Assembly: GCA_014218235.1 (NCBI GenBank)
Contig: CM024757.1
Span: 145,837,371 to 145,901,370, forward strand
Direction of reading: 5' to 3'
DNA: 64,000 nucleotides
DNA from: Colocasia esculenta
Lineage: Eukaryota > Streptophyta > Magnoliopsida > Alismatales > Araceae
Made by a program: the position numbers and the translations under genes. This document shows, in pieces, positions 35,424 to 47,257 of this stretch; the first letter of the stretch is position 1; each line of letters starts with the position of its first letter. Under the pieces are notes generated by a model, which was given only the letters and a program-made list of their open reading frames with translations, was not told the origin of the DNA and made no database searches.

Positions 35424-37712
35424 GACTGCACTATCTGATTTACTGGCAAGTCATCATTCACCATGACCTTCTGTAAATACTGCATAAGGGCCTCTTGGTG
35501 CACCACCGACCTCTTGATCAGTTCTAAGATCGATATCCTGGCCGGAGTCTTGTCTAGATGCTTTAGCAGATCGTATTGAGTTTTAGGGAGAGACTCCTCT
35601 TGATGGGCTTCTTCTTCCTGAGGCACTGATGCTTGTTCCTATGCTGGGGGAATATCCTGTTAAATTTGTGTCCACTCCGGAGCACCATGGTCGCCTCTGA
35701 GCTTCCTCCCACTGTTGATGTTGCGGCCGGAAAAACGGAAGGTGGTTGTGAGGTAGAGGGTTGAGGGGTGAATATTTGGTGCGGCAATCGGATACTTGCC
35801 ACACTTAGGGGTGTAGTGGTGGTACGGAGAAAGGGGCTTGGTGATTGGGGGTAATGAGGGGTACGTTGATGGCGTGCGGAGGAAAGGTGGGTTAGATGGT
35901 GGTGGCTGTAGGGCAATGGTGGTAGGAGATGGGCGGTTTGGTTGTGGTGGTATAGTGGAGGGGTTGCGTAGGAAGGGTGCTTGTGTGTTGATGGGTTGTG
36001 GCATTGTGGTGATGGGGGTTTGGCGGGTGAGATGGTTGGTTAGATGGTGTAAGATGATGGGTAGGGATGCGAAGAAGGTGGGTAGCGGGTTGTCAGGGGT
36101 AGGTGTACGGATAAAGGGGGTAAGGTGAAAGAGGATTGAGAGGTGGATGCGGCGGGTACTTCCATCACCCGGCCGGGTGTTCTTTCACTGCTGGGGGATG
36201 CCGAGAAGGCGTTCACTTGCTGATTTGGAGTCTGGTGCTTCGGGAGAGGGTTCTGGATAATGCGCATGTTGGGCTACTGTTGGGTGCCTGTGGCTGCTGC
36301 TGCTGTTGGACCTGCCTGGGTGGCGTCCTTGCCTTCATCTTGGCAATATACTTTCTCATCTCCTCCCAATCTATGCCTCCATTGTCATTCAGATTATAGA
36401 TATAGTCTTTGGAATGGAAACATGCCTCCAGAGTAGGGCCCGGTCCCTGATGGAATTCACAATACCAGGAGGTGTCAACATTGGGAGGCCATTGTTGCCT
36501 TTCCCTCAGCAAGGTGAGTGTGCCGGCGGCCATGAGGGCATTGAAAATATTGGTAGGGTCTCCGGCAATGGGGGTAGTGGGTTCTACTCGGGCCAGGGGG
36601 CGTCTAGGCTGTTGGGGCTCATAGGTGCCTGAGGGAGGGACTTGTTGTATTGGGGAGGTGCAGGAGCAGGCTATGTTGTTGGTACTGGTGAGGGCAGGTT
36701 GCCGATATTGGGGCTGCTGAGGCTGGCGATATTGCGGAGGTTGGGGTTGTTGGTAGTGTTGGTTGGCAGGAGGTTGCTGGTGCTGGGGCCACTGGGGCTG
36801 CTGATATTGTGGTTATTGAAGCTGGTGGGGCAGTTGAGGTGGTGCCCTAAACATTGGAGGGTTGTTTAGCCTAGGGGCAGGTTGGTGGGGATGTTGGGCT
36901 CGGGTATTGGTGTTATTGTTGGGGCGGTAGGTGGAAGGACTAGGGTTGCCCATTGCACTCACCTGCTCATTGTGTATGACCCCCTCTCATGGGACCACCA
37001 GTAGGGGGAACACCACTACCTTTCTTGAATGTTCGGGCCTTAGGCTCAAACATGGCCATGATCGGAGAGTCCTTTAGTTGAGTCTGGATGTACCGAGCTC
37101 TCTCATATAGTTCATCCATCGTGGTTAGCTTGTTCATGGCCAAAATGTGCTTGAACTGCAGCGTGGCATTCGCCGTAATCATCTTCACTTGCTCTAATTC
37201 AGACAATGGATCCCTCAGTCTTTCAGCCAGTGCCCTCCATCTATCAGCATGATGCACGAAATCTTCAACAGTCTTCATCCTCTCGGCCATAATCAGTGAT
37301 TGACAGTGCGGGCCCAACCCTATCTCTATACCTCTGCAAGAACTTTCTTTGCACTGCCTCAAAATCATCAGCATCCGGGGGCTCCAAAGAATAGAACCAC
37401 TCAAGGAGGGCCCGTCCAAAGACCGGCAGAAAAGAAGGCAAAAGAACAACTGTTGTTTTCCTAGACTTAAGATTCATACATGAATTCTTTAATGTGTACG
37501 AATGGGTTTCCGGTGCCATTGTAACGGCGATAGACCGGAAGCTTAGAGGGGGGAAGGTGAAAGACTGGCATGGAAGGGAGTGCCAATTCGAGGGGATCCT
37601 TGGTGCGGACACCCTTTTTAAATCCTGTACCAAGCGACTCACCTTTTCCAGGAGGGCTTGAGTAAGTTGGTTGGAAGATGGTTTGTGGTGCACCCTGGAA
37701 GAAAGGTGGTGG

Positions 37713-40049
37713 TGTAATACCCGGCCCCCTTGGGCCTTTGGCCCATCCTCAAGGTCGCGACAGGTGCCTTGGTCACGACGAGGTCGCGCCAGAGTGGCCT
37801 GCCGCGACAGGTTGGGGTCGCGCCACACCCGGCCGTCGTGTTCTTGTCGCGGTAGGGGTGGCCGACGCGTCCTTGTCGTGGTGTCTGACGGCGTCGTGAC
37901 TGCTTTTCTAACAAACATGATCAATGTCCTTTCTGTTAGAACGGCTTTTTCGGGTGTCAGGCACGCAGAGCATTGACGAGGCCTGGTCAGCCGTTGCGAT
38001 TGCTTTTTCGATCTTCGAGGTTTGACCTCTTTTTGGGGTCGCACCCGGGGCGGCCGTCGCGACATGGTCACATCGCCTATGGGTGTCACGACACGTTAGT
38101 TGTCGCGTCAGGTCGGCCGGTCACGTTCTAGGGGTCGTCAGTTTAAAACCAAATGATGCGCCCCATTCTCCCCCTCACCCCTTCCTCTCCTTCTTCTTCC
38201 CCTCTCTTTCCCTCCGAGCTCCCCTTGCATTTTCTTGGTGTTTCCTTCGAACTCGAGGCGTTCATGCTAAGGAGGGTGTCGTCCCGTTCGTGCAGGGGAC
38301 GTGGTCGTGTCGTTTGGAGCGAGGAGGAGGCAACCATTCCTACGAGAAGGCCCCAACGGGTTTGCTCTTCGCGTAGAGGTAGGGACCCTTGATCCTCTCG
38401 CCCTAAGCATGCTCCCCTCCCCTTAGAGATGGTGTTTCCTCATGGTTTGTGGTTGTGGGAGAGAGAGGATCCATGCTCGTGGTTGAGTGAGTTTTTCCCC
38501 TTCGAGCGTAGATTCTTGTTAAATCCATGTTTGTGGGGTTGTATGGGTGGTTTGCATGATTTACAGCTTTCAATACATGTTAAGCATGCTCCCCTCCCCT
38601 TGTGGAATGCTTGTTTTGTGTTTTCGGGGCAGTCTCCGAAAGGAGCGTTCCGGAACCCCCCCTCTGCTGAAGACGCGACCACTATAGAGGTCGCGATCTA
38701 GTCGCGATGGCTAGGCTGGTCGGGACATGATCACGGCTCTCTTAGAGTGTCGCGACCTGGTCGCGACGGCGATGGCCGCCGTGACAGTGTCACGACATAG
38801 TAGGGCGTCGCGATGAGGTCGCGACGGCCCGATGCATTGCGACTACAACTAAGAGACAGGTTTCGTCTTCGCCATTTCCGTTTCTTTTACTGTACTCATG
38901 GCACCTGTGCTAGTTTCCTAGTATGGTCCTACACTAGTCTTTCGCCCGGTGGGCGGCACTTGAGGGCTTGTCCCGTGTGAGAGGTTGTTACCATTGCCTG
39001 GGACCCCCGTCCTCAGGAGCCTGTTGGTGGAGTACTCCGGGCTACAATGTGCTCGAGTTGGCAGCCCAATAGGCGGACTCTGGAGCTGAGGGAAAACAAT
39101 GGTTAGGACAGTGGTGTTGAGTTGCTTGCAGAGCTCTCGTGGTTGGTCTGGGACGCCGAAGACGGTTAGGAGTTCTACCTGGCGCAGGCCAGCCAGTCCT
39201 GTTTTTCACTGCCTCGCTTCTTGCGGCCCCGGAACTGCTTGGAGAGGTCAGGCATGGGACTGTAGTACGGCCAGACTACAGTGGTTACTGTTGTGTACTT
39301 TGTTTCCTACCTCGCTCTAACGAGACGTGAGGGTCAGGACCTGGGTCGAGGGTAAGATGTCGGTGGGCGCTCCTGACCTTTGACTAGTAGTAGTGTTTTC
39401 CGTAGCTAGTGCTCTTTGTCTAGGCGGAGTCCCCTCTGTCTGTGTTGACTAGTCTTGTGGTGGTCATGACGAGCAGTCGTATGGAGTTTCTGACCGCATT
39501 GTGTTCCCGTACCGCGCTAGTTGTAGCTTCACTTCCGCACTTCCATTCGTAGGTAGAAGATATAAACTGCTGTTATTTAATTGTTATATATCCTTCTTCT
39601 TGTTAGAGCCAGTAGGAGATTGGTAGTCCCTATTGAGCTTCTGTTGTGAAGCCCATCCCTCATTTTCCCAGGTGAGACTTCTCAGCAGCGGCAGGGCGCG
39701 CGCCGGGCAGAGGAGACGGGGTGGTAGGCGAGGACCCCGTAGCTAGAAGTGGTTCCCCTTTTCCAGTGTACGTCACCCTCGAGATATGCCCCTAAGGGAT
39801 TTGTTCTTCCCCTACCTTTTACTTGTACTAGCGTGTGTGCGTTGGGGCTATACTTAGAGCGGTACGCAACGGTCTCGCTCTCTTTCCTATTTCCGCTTGT
39901 GTGCTTCTAGTTTAGCATTGACGTTTACTTTCGTTACATATCCTGTTAGATATATATTATAGCCCTTCCGGGTCTCCGGATCCATGCGTGGCGACCGTGA
40001 AAATAGTGTCCTCGGCATGGGCCGAGGGTCAAGTTCTCGGGTCGTTACA
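37713..40049 (+). mobile_element. Solo LTR S (2337 bp) in Z gag
   Basis: TGTAATACCCGG...GGGTCGTTACA with GGTGG on both sides (37708-37712, 40050-40054). Contains two dyad clusters and a TATA-like TTTAAAACC near 38141. Plus-strand open stretches within it are chance readings of GC-rich sequence. Confidence 0.9.
37755..38842 (+). repeat. Dyad clusters of S, arms TCGCGAC
   Basis: N10 dyads: 37755-37778 (TCGCGAC.../GTCACGA), 38673-38696, 38790-38813 and 38819-38842; the last two are joined by 5 bases (29-bp pitch) as in X and Y. Further arms between 37790 and 38130 have spacers of 8-14. The first cluster is upstream of the TATA-like box, the second 530-700 bp downstream. Confidence 0.8.
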
Positions 40050-41122
40050 GGTGGGGCGCATCCAACTGAGCGGAATGGTGACGGGGTTGTGCATCGGTGG
40101 GCACAAAAGCATGGGCTGGAACCCGAGGGAGACAAGTGGGCCTTGCCGCATCGGAGCTTGGCCGGACATGAGAAGGCCCTCCAACTGGACTGTGGGGGCG
40201 AGAATGGATAATTGAATTAGCCTGCGAGGGGGCAGGGGAGACTCGGACTGTCGGGTCGTGAGCAGATTGAATATGACACCCGCACTCGGGTGAAAAGCTT
40301 GAACTGGATCGGGGATAGACTTCCCCTTAAGGGCAGCATGGACCTCCTGAAGCTGGGAAGCTTGGAGGCTCTAGAGGATGTCCACGAGTTGGGACAGATC
40401 AATTGGGGAGGAGGTATTTCCAGCATCATGCCCTTGCGAGACGTGGGGAGCCTGAGTATCCATCGCATTAACATGCGAGGTGGAGAGACCATCATGAGGT
40501 GAATCGGGAAGGTGTGGAAAGGTCCCAGAGAGTCATACACATCCTTATAGGTATTATCATGGTAAGCCATATCTTCATGTTCATCCATCAATAGAGATCG
40601 GCCCGAACGAAGCTACATGAAATTTTCGACAAACAGATGTGTTTTAAAGGGCACTTACCAAACAACTACTCAAACAAGTTTGAGGGAAGAGGTTAACGAC
40701 TTTTAATTCACAGACTTGAATATGCTTACATCCACTTTAAATGTTCAATATAATTCAGTGTGGATTTTGATTGCAGTATGTCACTCCAAGTGGGTATGGG
40801 CCTAAATGGGTAAGATAATAACTTCGGGCCCACTAATCAATCTCTCTTTCACGCAATAGGTATTCTAGCACGGGTCTCCGGAAATGGGTACAACCGGCTC
40901 GGTCCACCGTGAGGGAATCCACGGGGTACGGAGACTTATGGAGGTCCCAATGAGGATTCTCTAGCCCAATGAGACGGAATGCCCAATGGGGAGATAGCCC
41001 TCACCGAGAGAGGTGTGTGGATCCTAGGAAAAGGAGGGAAGGAGGTCCCTCGACCGAGAATATGCCCTGCAAGTGCAAAATGCAAAGAAATGACAGAAAC
41101 CCGAGCTCTCTGTGACAGGATG

Positions 41123-41304
41123 AATCACGTCTAGTACAGTGGATGCGCTTCAGTTTAATCGCGTCCGTTCAGTCAGTCGCGGATCTAACAGCTCGTAGAA
41201 GCTGTAAGAGCCGAGGCGACTCCCTCCGGACTCTTTCAAAAATCGTGTCGGGTATACCCGCCGCACAACAAATAAAAATCGTGTCCTCTGTACTGGACGT
41301 GATT
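41123..41304 (-). repeat. Four N10 dyads in the Z leader
   Basis: 41123-41150 (AATCACGTC.../GATGCGCTT), 41157-41184 (AATCGCGTC.../GTCGCGGAT), 41241-41268 (AATCGTGTC, spacer GGGTATACCC) and 41277-41304 (AATCGTGTC.../GACGTGATT). Pitch is 34 within the first pair and 36 within the second. These are in transcribed sequence, so they would also form RNA hairpins. Confidence 0.8.
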
Positions 41305-41681
41305 CAAAGATGCTCCCGAGCAGTTATAAAAAGCTGTAAATCCAAAGAGCATGCTTTACAAACAATTAAATAGGAAGAAGTAAGGATCAAATGGAGATGC
41401 TTTCTTCGGGTGAATGTAAGTAAACAGGGAAGGGACCAGGATGGCGATTTTTTTTTTATTTTTCTTCTTTTCTTTTCAAATCAAATTTCTATGAAGGAAA
41501 GTGCAGAGAAAAACTAACACGAATACAAGTTGGTAATGGCGATGGGAATCCCAAATAGCACCACGTGGGGTGAGAAAGGAGGGGTGAACCACGTGGGGTA
41601 CGAAGGAGGGGCACGCGTGGGTGCCGAAGGAGGGGCACACGTGGGTGCCAAAAGGAGGTAACTGAGCTAAAAGAAGAAGAT

Positions 41682-41698
41682 TCACATCACGATCGCCA
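41682..41698 (-). other. Primer-binding site of Z
   Basis: The minus strand reads TGGCGATCGTGATGTGA starting three bases after the LTR end. TGGCGA fits a tRNA ending in TCGCCA, probably tRNA-Arg as for other Tat elements; later bases are uncertain. Confidence 0.6.
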
Positions 41699-42519
41699 AT
41701 TTGTAGACGCGCCTTTTTTCAAAAGGACGCCATCCCACAAGGAGAATTTTGGCTTAAAGGGGGAAGGAGAAAAGGGGTTTTTAACGTAAATGAAAAGGAG
41801 AGGGTGAAGATGGGTGGAAAAGCAGAAAAAGGTAAAAGAAAAGAAAATGCGTAGCAAGTGCGTGTGTGCATGAGGATGGTGTGCGATTGCCAGGTACGCG
41901 AGGGTACCGAATGAACAGGCGGAAAGGGAAGAAATGTGTACTTACCTTCACCCGAGAAGAGTGAGAGTTGACGCGTGAGCCCTTCCTCATCCTTCCACCG
42001 GCCGGCCGGTAAAGGAGATTTAGCTCGACGATTACCTTGCAAAGGTAGGAAAAAAACAAGAAACAAGTGAAAACTGGATTAGACTATGATGTGTAGCAAG
42101 AAATCCAATAGAATGAAATGAAAATACATTAAAAGGAGCATTAGCACACCTCGTGGGGGGGTGCTTAACCCCTAAAAGACGTGGTAACAGAGTGAATGCT
42201 ATGTATGGGTGTGTGAGATTGTGAGATGATGCATGTAATAAGAAGACTAAAAAGTAGAGGGGAACGAAGAGGGGGAGGGAACGGCGATGTAGCCCGTCAC
42301 TCGGGGATGGATAAAGGAGGGTCCCGCCTTGCTCCAACGCTCGTGAGAAAGGCGTGGGGTGACGAGTGTGCTCCTTTTTGGCTCCGGAACGCGGGCTCCT
42401 GGTCTGACAGGGCTTCGCCTCGTGAGGTTGGGCAGTTGGGCTCGGAGGTCAAGGCACCGGTTCGGCAGGGTTTCGCCGTCTCTAGGGATTCTTATATGCA
42501 AATGGCTTCCTTGAGTCTG

Positions 42520-42527
42520 TATTTATA
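42520..42527 (-). promoter_or_regulatory. TATA box of the Z LTR
   Basis: CCTATAAATACAG on the minus strand, a near-ideal plant TATA box, kept in the other LTR at 17062-17069. The nearest dyad starts 16 bases upstream. Confidence 0.8.
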
Positions 42528-42542
42528 GGCAAAACATGCCTG

Positions 42543-42985
42543 AATCACGTCGGGTACAGTGGACGCCTATTTCTAATGAAACGCGTCTGACTAAAGCACC
42601 GCAATTTAGAAACGCCTTAACTTCCGCCTGATTTGACGTTCGCATGATGATTATAGCCCAGCTACATTGAGAATCGCGTCGGGTAAGGATGCCACGTTTC
42701 CCTACAAATCGATCTTCTGACAGAATCAATCTTGATTTGATTGATGGCTTTGAAAATGCGGCTACACGTGTGGACGCGATTCTAAATTTCCCATGATTCG
42801 AAGCTTGGGAGCTCTTAAATGCCGTGACTTTAGGGGGTATGTTTCGGTTTGGACTTTAAATCGCGTCGCCTTTATCGGACGTGATTCCAGACAGTAGATA
42901 CGGAAAAGGTAAGTGTGATGCGCGTCGGTTTTACCCGCCGCAAATCACACTCCTTTAAAGGGCGTCCACTGTACCGGACATGAAT
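42543..42985 (-). repeat. Six N10 dyads in U3 of the Z 5' LTR
   Basis: 42543-42570, 42672-42699, 42754-42781 (spacer TACACGTGTG), 42859-42886, 42918-42945 and 42958-42985. All have exactly 10 bases between arms of the AATCGCGTC/GACGCGATT type. Confidence 0.85.
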
Positions 42986-43145
42986 AATTTAAGTTCAACA
43001 GACCCTTTTGACCCCTTTTGAGAAATTCCCAAAAATTCAAAAAAATAGGAAAGTCACTCAGGAGGTTAATCGAAGAGAGCCACTTCGAGGCATTGTGGTG
43101 TAACATGAAATTTGCTCGATATGTTGCTGAAATGGCGTGTCTACA

Positions 43146-44010
43146 CATATGAGAACTGAATTTGAAATGAGTTTGATGGGTGAATTACAATTCTTTTTGG
43201 GATTATAGGTACATCAAACTAATGAAGGGATATTTGTCAGTCAAACAAAGTATGTGAAAGAGCTCTTGAATAAATTTGACTATTAGTACTTCAATATTTC
43301 AAGCACACCAATGGCCATAAATGTAAGATTAGAAGAGGATTCATCTGGTAAGTCAGTAGATGTCAAGACCTATAGAGGTATGATTGGCTCTCTACTCTAC
43401 CTTACAACTTCCAGGTGAGATATTCAATTCAGTGTGTGCATGTGTGCTAGATTTCAGACCAATCCTAAGGAAAGTCACATGTTAACTGTTAAAAGAATTT
43501 TAAATATCTTGTTAGAACATGTGATCTTGGCATTTGGTACCCTGCTGGTTGCCAACTGGATTTAATTGCTTATAGTGATGTTGATTATGCTGGTTGCAAG
43601 CTTGATCGAAAAAAGTACTAGTGGTTTGTGTTCATATCTAGGTGATGTCTAATCTCTTGGGTTTCCAAAAAATAACATTCAGTAGCTCTATCCACTATAG
43701 AGGCTGAATATTGCGGCTGGTTGTTGTGGAACTCAAGTTCTTTGGGTGAAACACCAACTCGTAGACTATAATCACAATTATGTTGTATTCCTATTCTATG
43801 TGATAACACTTGTACAATCAATTTGTCTAAAAACTCGATTCAACATTCAAGAACAAAACATATTGAAATAAGGCACCATTTTTTAAGAGATGAGCTACTA
43901 AGAAATCATTTGAGCTTCACTTTATTGAAACTGAAAAGCAAATTACAGACATTTTCATTAAGCTTCTCTCTGAAAATAGATTTTCATCCTTGAGAGAGCT
44001 TGGTTTGTGA
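43146..44010 (+). pseudogene. RT C-terminus and RNase H of Sirevirus C
   Basis: Begins at the Z junction within RT: EFEMSLMGELQFFLGL and GIFVSQTKYVKELLNKFDY. Then TYRGMIGSLLYLT, the RNase H motif DVDYAGCKLDRKSTSG (about 43580-43620), a TIEAEY-like stretch near 43695, and near the end KTKHIEIRHHF-like and TEKQITDIFIK-like parts (about 43850-43960). These are copia family motifs in the Sirevirus style. More than ten stops and frameshifts, so it is old. Confidence 0.85.
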
Positions 44011-45424
44011 AAATTTCCAAATCCTTGATATCTTCCATCTCATTTTTGCAAATAAAAGTCATCTTGTTATTGCTATTAAATTCATGCTTCTTACATTGCA
44101 TTGGCACTTTGGTATTCAATTCTTCTCCAATCATCTTCATGTTCACCGTGTGAGGGGAAGTTACAAGAAAGGGGGAGTCTTTTTAAACTCTTCACAATCC
44201 TTGTATATTTTGATCCCCAAGAATCTAAATCACTGAGTCTTTATGATATTTCTATATGAGAGACCTCAAACATACAGACTAAAATAATTGTGCACTCAGT
44301 TTAGTCTTAAAGATACAATCTAAGAACAATTGTATGACAATTTTAATGTTGAATTAACTTAAACTGAGTTGCAAAACACTTATAGGCACATGAGTAGCAT
44401 TAGTGTTTAACATGTGCATGTTTTAAAGCTTTATCCTTAACACGTGTTAAGAATAATCTTTCTACATTGGTGATCATGCCTATTCTAATCAATGTAAATA
44501 TGTGCCTGAAAAACATTTCAAATAGCAAGTGTTTAGAAAAATAGAGAGATACAGATAGAGTAATGAAAACTACATTTTATCATTGAGTAACCGGGTTCAT
44601 TTCACCTAATCAAGTGTTTTGGCTCACGTCAAAAAGTGCAAAACAAATTGTTTCAACTTTGTGTAAGATAATGAAGGTTAAACCACTGAGTAATCACGGG
44701 TCTTGCATTGGGTAAATGTGGCATGTTGCACTGAAAAATGAGATTTGATAAATTTATTCATGGTTGCACTGAAAAATGAGATTTGACAAATTTATTCATG
44801 TATTCTCTTCAGTAAAATGACAAAAAAAATCAAGTGTAACAAGACAGACTACACGCTGACTTAGATGAAGTTCAAGAAAAATGGATTTAGAGTTATTGTT
44901 CTACATTATGTTAAATGTTTAGCTTCTAAACTCATGTGATCAACACTATTGTTACTCATTTAGGTCACCTTCATTCACATTGCTTCATCTCTTTGAATGC
45001 ATTCAGATTATTAAAACTTAACATATGTTGTGATTGAGTGTGTCTTTATTATTAAACTTTGTTGCACAATCCCAAGACATAATAATTTCTCTCTCATATT
45101 TTAATATCTAACTATCTAATTGATTCTGATCATTACTCAAACTCCTTTTACTCCACCTCATCATTTCCATTTCAAAAGGAGAAGTGCTTCATCAATTCAG
45201 GGGGACAAAAGCTTTTCCATTCAATAAAAATAAAAGGGACTTTCTTGAAAAACATCTTTTCTTCCAATAGGGGGAGAATCCATTTTTTTAGACATACTTT
45301 GTTGCCATTTATATTTCATCTCAATCTTTTTGATGTTGTCAAAAAGGGGGAGATAAAAATATGAAATATGAATATTTCATATGTGTCTATGGTGTTTTGT
45401 CATCATCAAAAAGGGGGATATTAT
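44011..45424 (+). other. 3' internal region of Sirevirus C with several polypurine tracts
   Basis: AT-rich, no readable gene. AAAGGGGGAG-type tracts lie near 44168, 45200, 45268, 45343 and 45409, the last directly before the LTR. Repeated tracts are typical of Sireviruses. A direct repeat of TGCACTGAAAAATGAGATTT occurs near 44730 and 44765. Confidence 0.7.
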
Positions 45425-45737
45425 TGAATTATGTTGTGTTGAGTGTGCTTCATGTTTCATATTGTAAATATGACACAACATATCTTTTGATGATGACTAA
45501 ACCATTTGATGATGACTAAACAATTTATAGTCTGTTGCACAACATTTTTTATAATGATTAATAGATGGTGTCTTAATAATGTCTTGATGTGACACAATAA
45601 TGTCTTTGATGATGAAATTAAGTGCTTTCATGTTACATATCCTTTGATTAATGATTGCAAACAATAGACTCACTGGCCACATTGAAAACTTGCTCAAATG
45701 GATTTCGGATGTTCCATTTTGGTTGTAATCATTCGAA

Positions 45738-46130
45738 GCTGTGACTTTGACTGATCACAATTTAGTCGCAGTCAGCTGAAGTCAGGATTCGACTAGAACT
45801 TCGACTGATCACATTTTGGTCATAGTCAGCTGAAGCTAGGATTCGAGTGGGACTTTGACTGATCACATTTTGGTCATAGTTAGTCGAAACCAGACTTCAA
45901 CCGAGACTTTGGATGTTCACATTTACTCTTGGACAATCGAAGCAATGGCACTTCGTATATTCATGTGTTGGTCGTTGTCATGTGAAGCAACTTGACTTCA
46001 GATGTCACGATTTGGTCTTTGCCAGTCGAAGTGCTGTGACTTTGGATTTTCACGTGTTAATTCTTGTCAGTAGAAGCACTGTGACTTTGGATGTCACGAT
46101 TTAGTCACTGTCAGTCGAAGTGCTCAATTC
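45738..46130 (+). repeat. Array of GACTGATCAC/TCAGCTGAAG units in U3 of Sirevirus C
   Basis: Six or so units of about 65 bp. Each has CTTCGACTGA-like and TCAGTCGAAG-like arms facing each other across 17-21 bases, with the core ATCACATTTTGGTCATAG. Later units are degenerate (TCACGATTTGGTC). It occupies the same U3 place as the AACGATT array of Sireviruses A and B but is unrelated in sequence. Confidence 0.7.
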
Positions 46131-47257
46131 GATTGTTCTTGTCTATTAGTTGACATTCAAAAGTCTATATTGTTTTATTTTGTCAATTTCATCATTTGTT
46201 ACTCAATGGAATATGACACATGTCCTTATTAAATGTTGTGTAGCACTTTGAAAATTTTATTCTCAAAAAAGTAGAAATAAATTAGAAATAATAATTTAAT
46301 ATTCTCATAATAGTAAAAATGTACATGACGTTATCATACGTATAAAAACACATCATAACATTTCATAAAAACCATAATTTAACTCTAATAATATTCCCAA
46401 ATGACCCACGAAGAAATTCGTGCAAAGTAAAATCCAATTAGCCAAGCTTAAGTCGTTTTGCGACTAATTATCATAATTAGAGAATAAGTCGGAAAATCAT
46501 TATCACATGTACTTAATGGAGTCCAAACATATAATAAAATTATGCATAGACTTCAAACAATGTGTTGATAGTCCATCATAGGATTTGGACCAATGGGCAA
46601 CTTATGGCCCATGAATAAATTCAAGTAATAAAATATCATGGAAATTCATAGTTCCAATTCGGCATAAATTGGAAAGGGCAATTAAGGCAAAATCTAAGAC
46701 AATTAGACTTCCATGGTAACCAAAGTTCGTGCCCAACTATGTTAGGATGTTTCCTAAAGGCTTTACTACTCCAATTAGAATGGGAATCATCAAAACTTGG
46801 AAGGGACCAAGCTAAAACCGCAACCCCACTTTTCTAGACACATTAGGAAACAACCCTAAACCCTTAAATACTCGTCATAAACCTCTTGGGGATAAGTTAC
46901 CAACTTGCTGGGGTCATGAGGAGCACAGCTAGAGCACCAGAAGTGGTCGAGATTGCCCCCAACCAGAGCTTTCTTCCCCAACCAGCATTCTGTATCGACT
47001 TGCAGAAGACCTCTCTTAGGAACATTCAAAGGTAGATCAAAATTAATATGGCATATACCCTTTGAAAGCTCTTTGAGTCTAGTTTCATTTGCCACTATTT
47101 TTCCCAATTTTTATCAAGTATGTTAAGAGTATTAAGTGTTTGCCCTCCATCGCGTAGTTTTAGGGGTTTTCTTGTTAACCTCGTGATTACACATCCCTAG
47201 GTCAAATTGGATGAAATCAAAGCCATAGGGTTCTTCTTATCCAAGTTTCCAACAAGT

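Larger units (their letters stand above)
35424..40591 (-). pseudogene. gag: gag of Z, split by solo LTR S
   Basis: Starts at an ATG at 40591 (MMDEHEDMAYHDN) and runs to 40050; it resumes at 37712 after the solo LTR. The capsid-type domain has GRALLEWFYSLEPPDADDFE and FLQRYRDRVG (about 37415-37310), then DRWRALAERLRDPLSELEQ (about 37240-37180) and ERARYIQTQLKD. A Tat-type finger, YCEFHQGPGPTLEACF, lies near 36450. The remainder is Pro/Gln/Thr-rich. It would assemble the particle. Broken by several frameshifts besides the insertion. Confidence 0.85.
40592..41701 (-). other. 5' leader of Z between primer site and gag
   Basis: About 1.1 kb with no ORF I recognise. Holds four N10 dyads (next entry) and ends at the primer site. 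A long leader is usual for Tat elements and should contain the packaging signal. Confidence 0.6.
16895..43145 (-). mobile_element. Element Z: Tat-lineage Ty3/gypsy retrotransposon with two antisense PMD genes
   Basis: On the minus strand: 5' LTR (43145-41702), primer site, leader, gag, protease with G-patch, repetitive linker, RT, RNase H, integrase, a 3' internal region with two plus-strand PMD genes, and the start of the 3' LTR (17799-16895, cut by X). Both LTRs have TGTAGAC...GTCTACA ends. The integrase tail HPWNGLHLKRYYP is a Tat-lineage hallmark, as are the great length and long 3' internal region. Two solo LTRs (W, S) lie inside. Without them the interior is about 18 kb. Confidence 0.85.
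41702..43145 (-). mobile_element. 5' LTR of Z (1444 bp)
   Basis: Complete, with 7-bp terminal inverted repeats TGTAGAC/GTCTACA. The minus-strand TATA box TATAAATA is at 42527-42520. Six dyads lie in U3 (42543-42985). To the right is Sirevirus C pol, so Z inserted there; CATAT at 43146 would be its TSD. Confidence 0.9.

Noticed and set aside
37265..38089. A 274-codon minus-strand open stretch as one protein
   Set aside because: Its N-terminal half is antisense reading of solo LTR S; only the part below 37713 is gag.
41702..43145. Z LTR read as plus-oriented
   Set aside because: The palindromic ends allow both, but TATAAATA, the primer site next to 41702 and the gag-pol direction all fit the minus strand.
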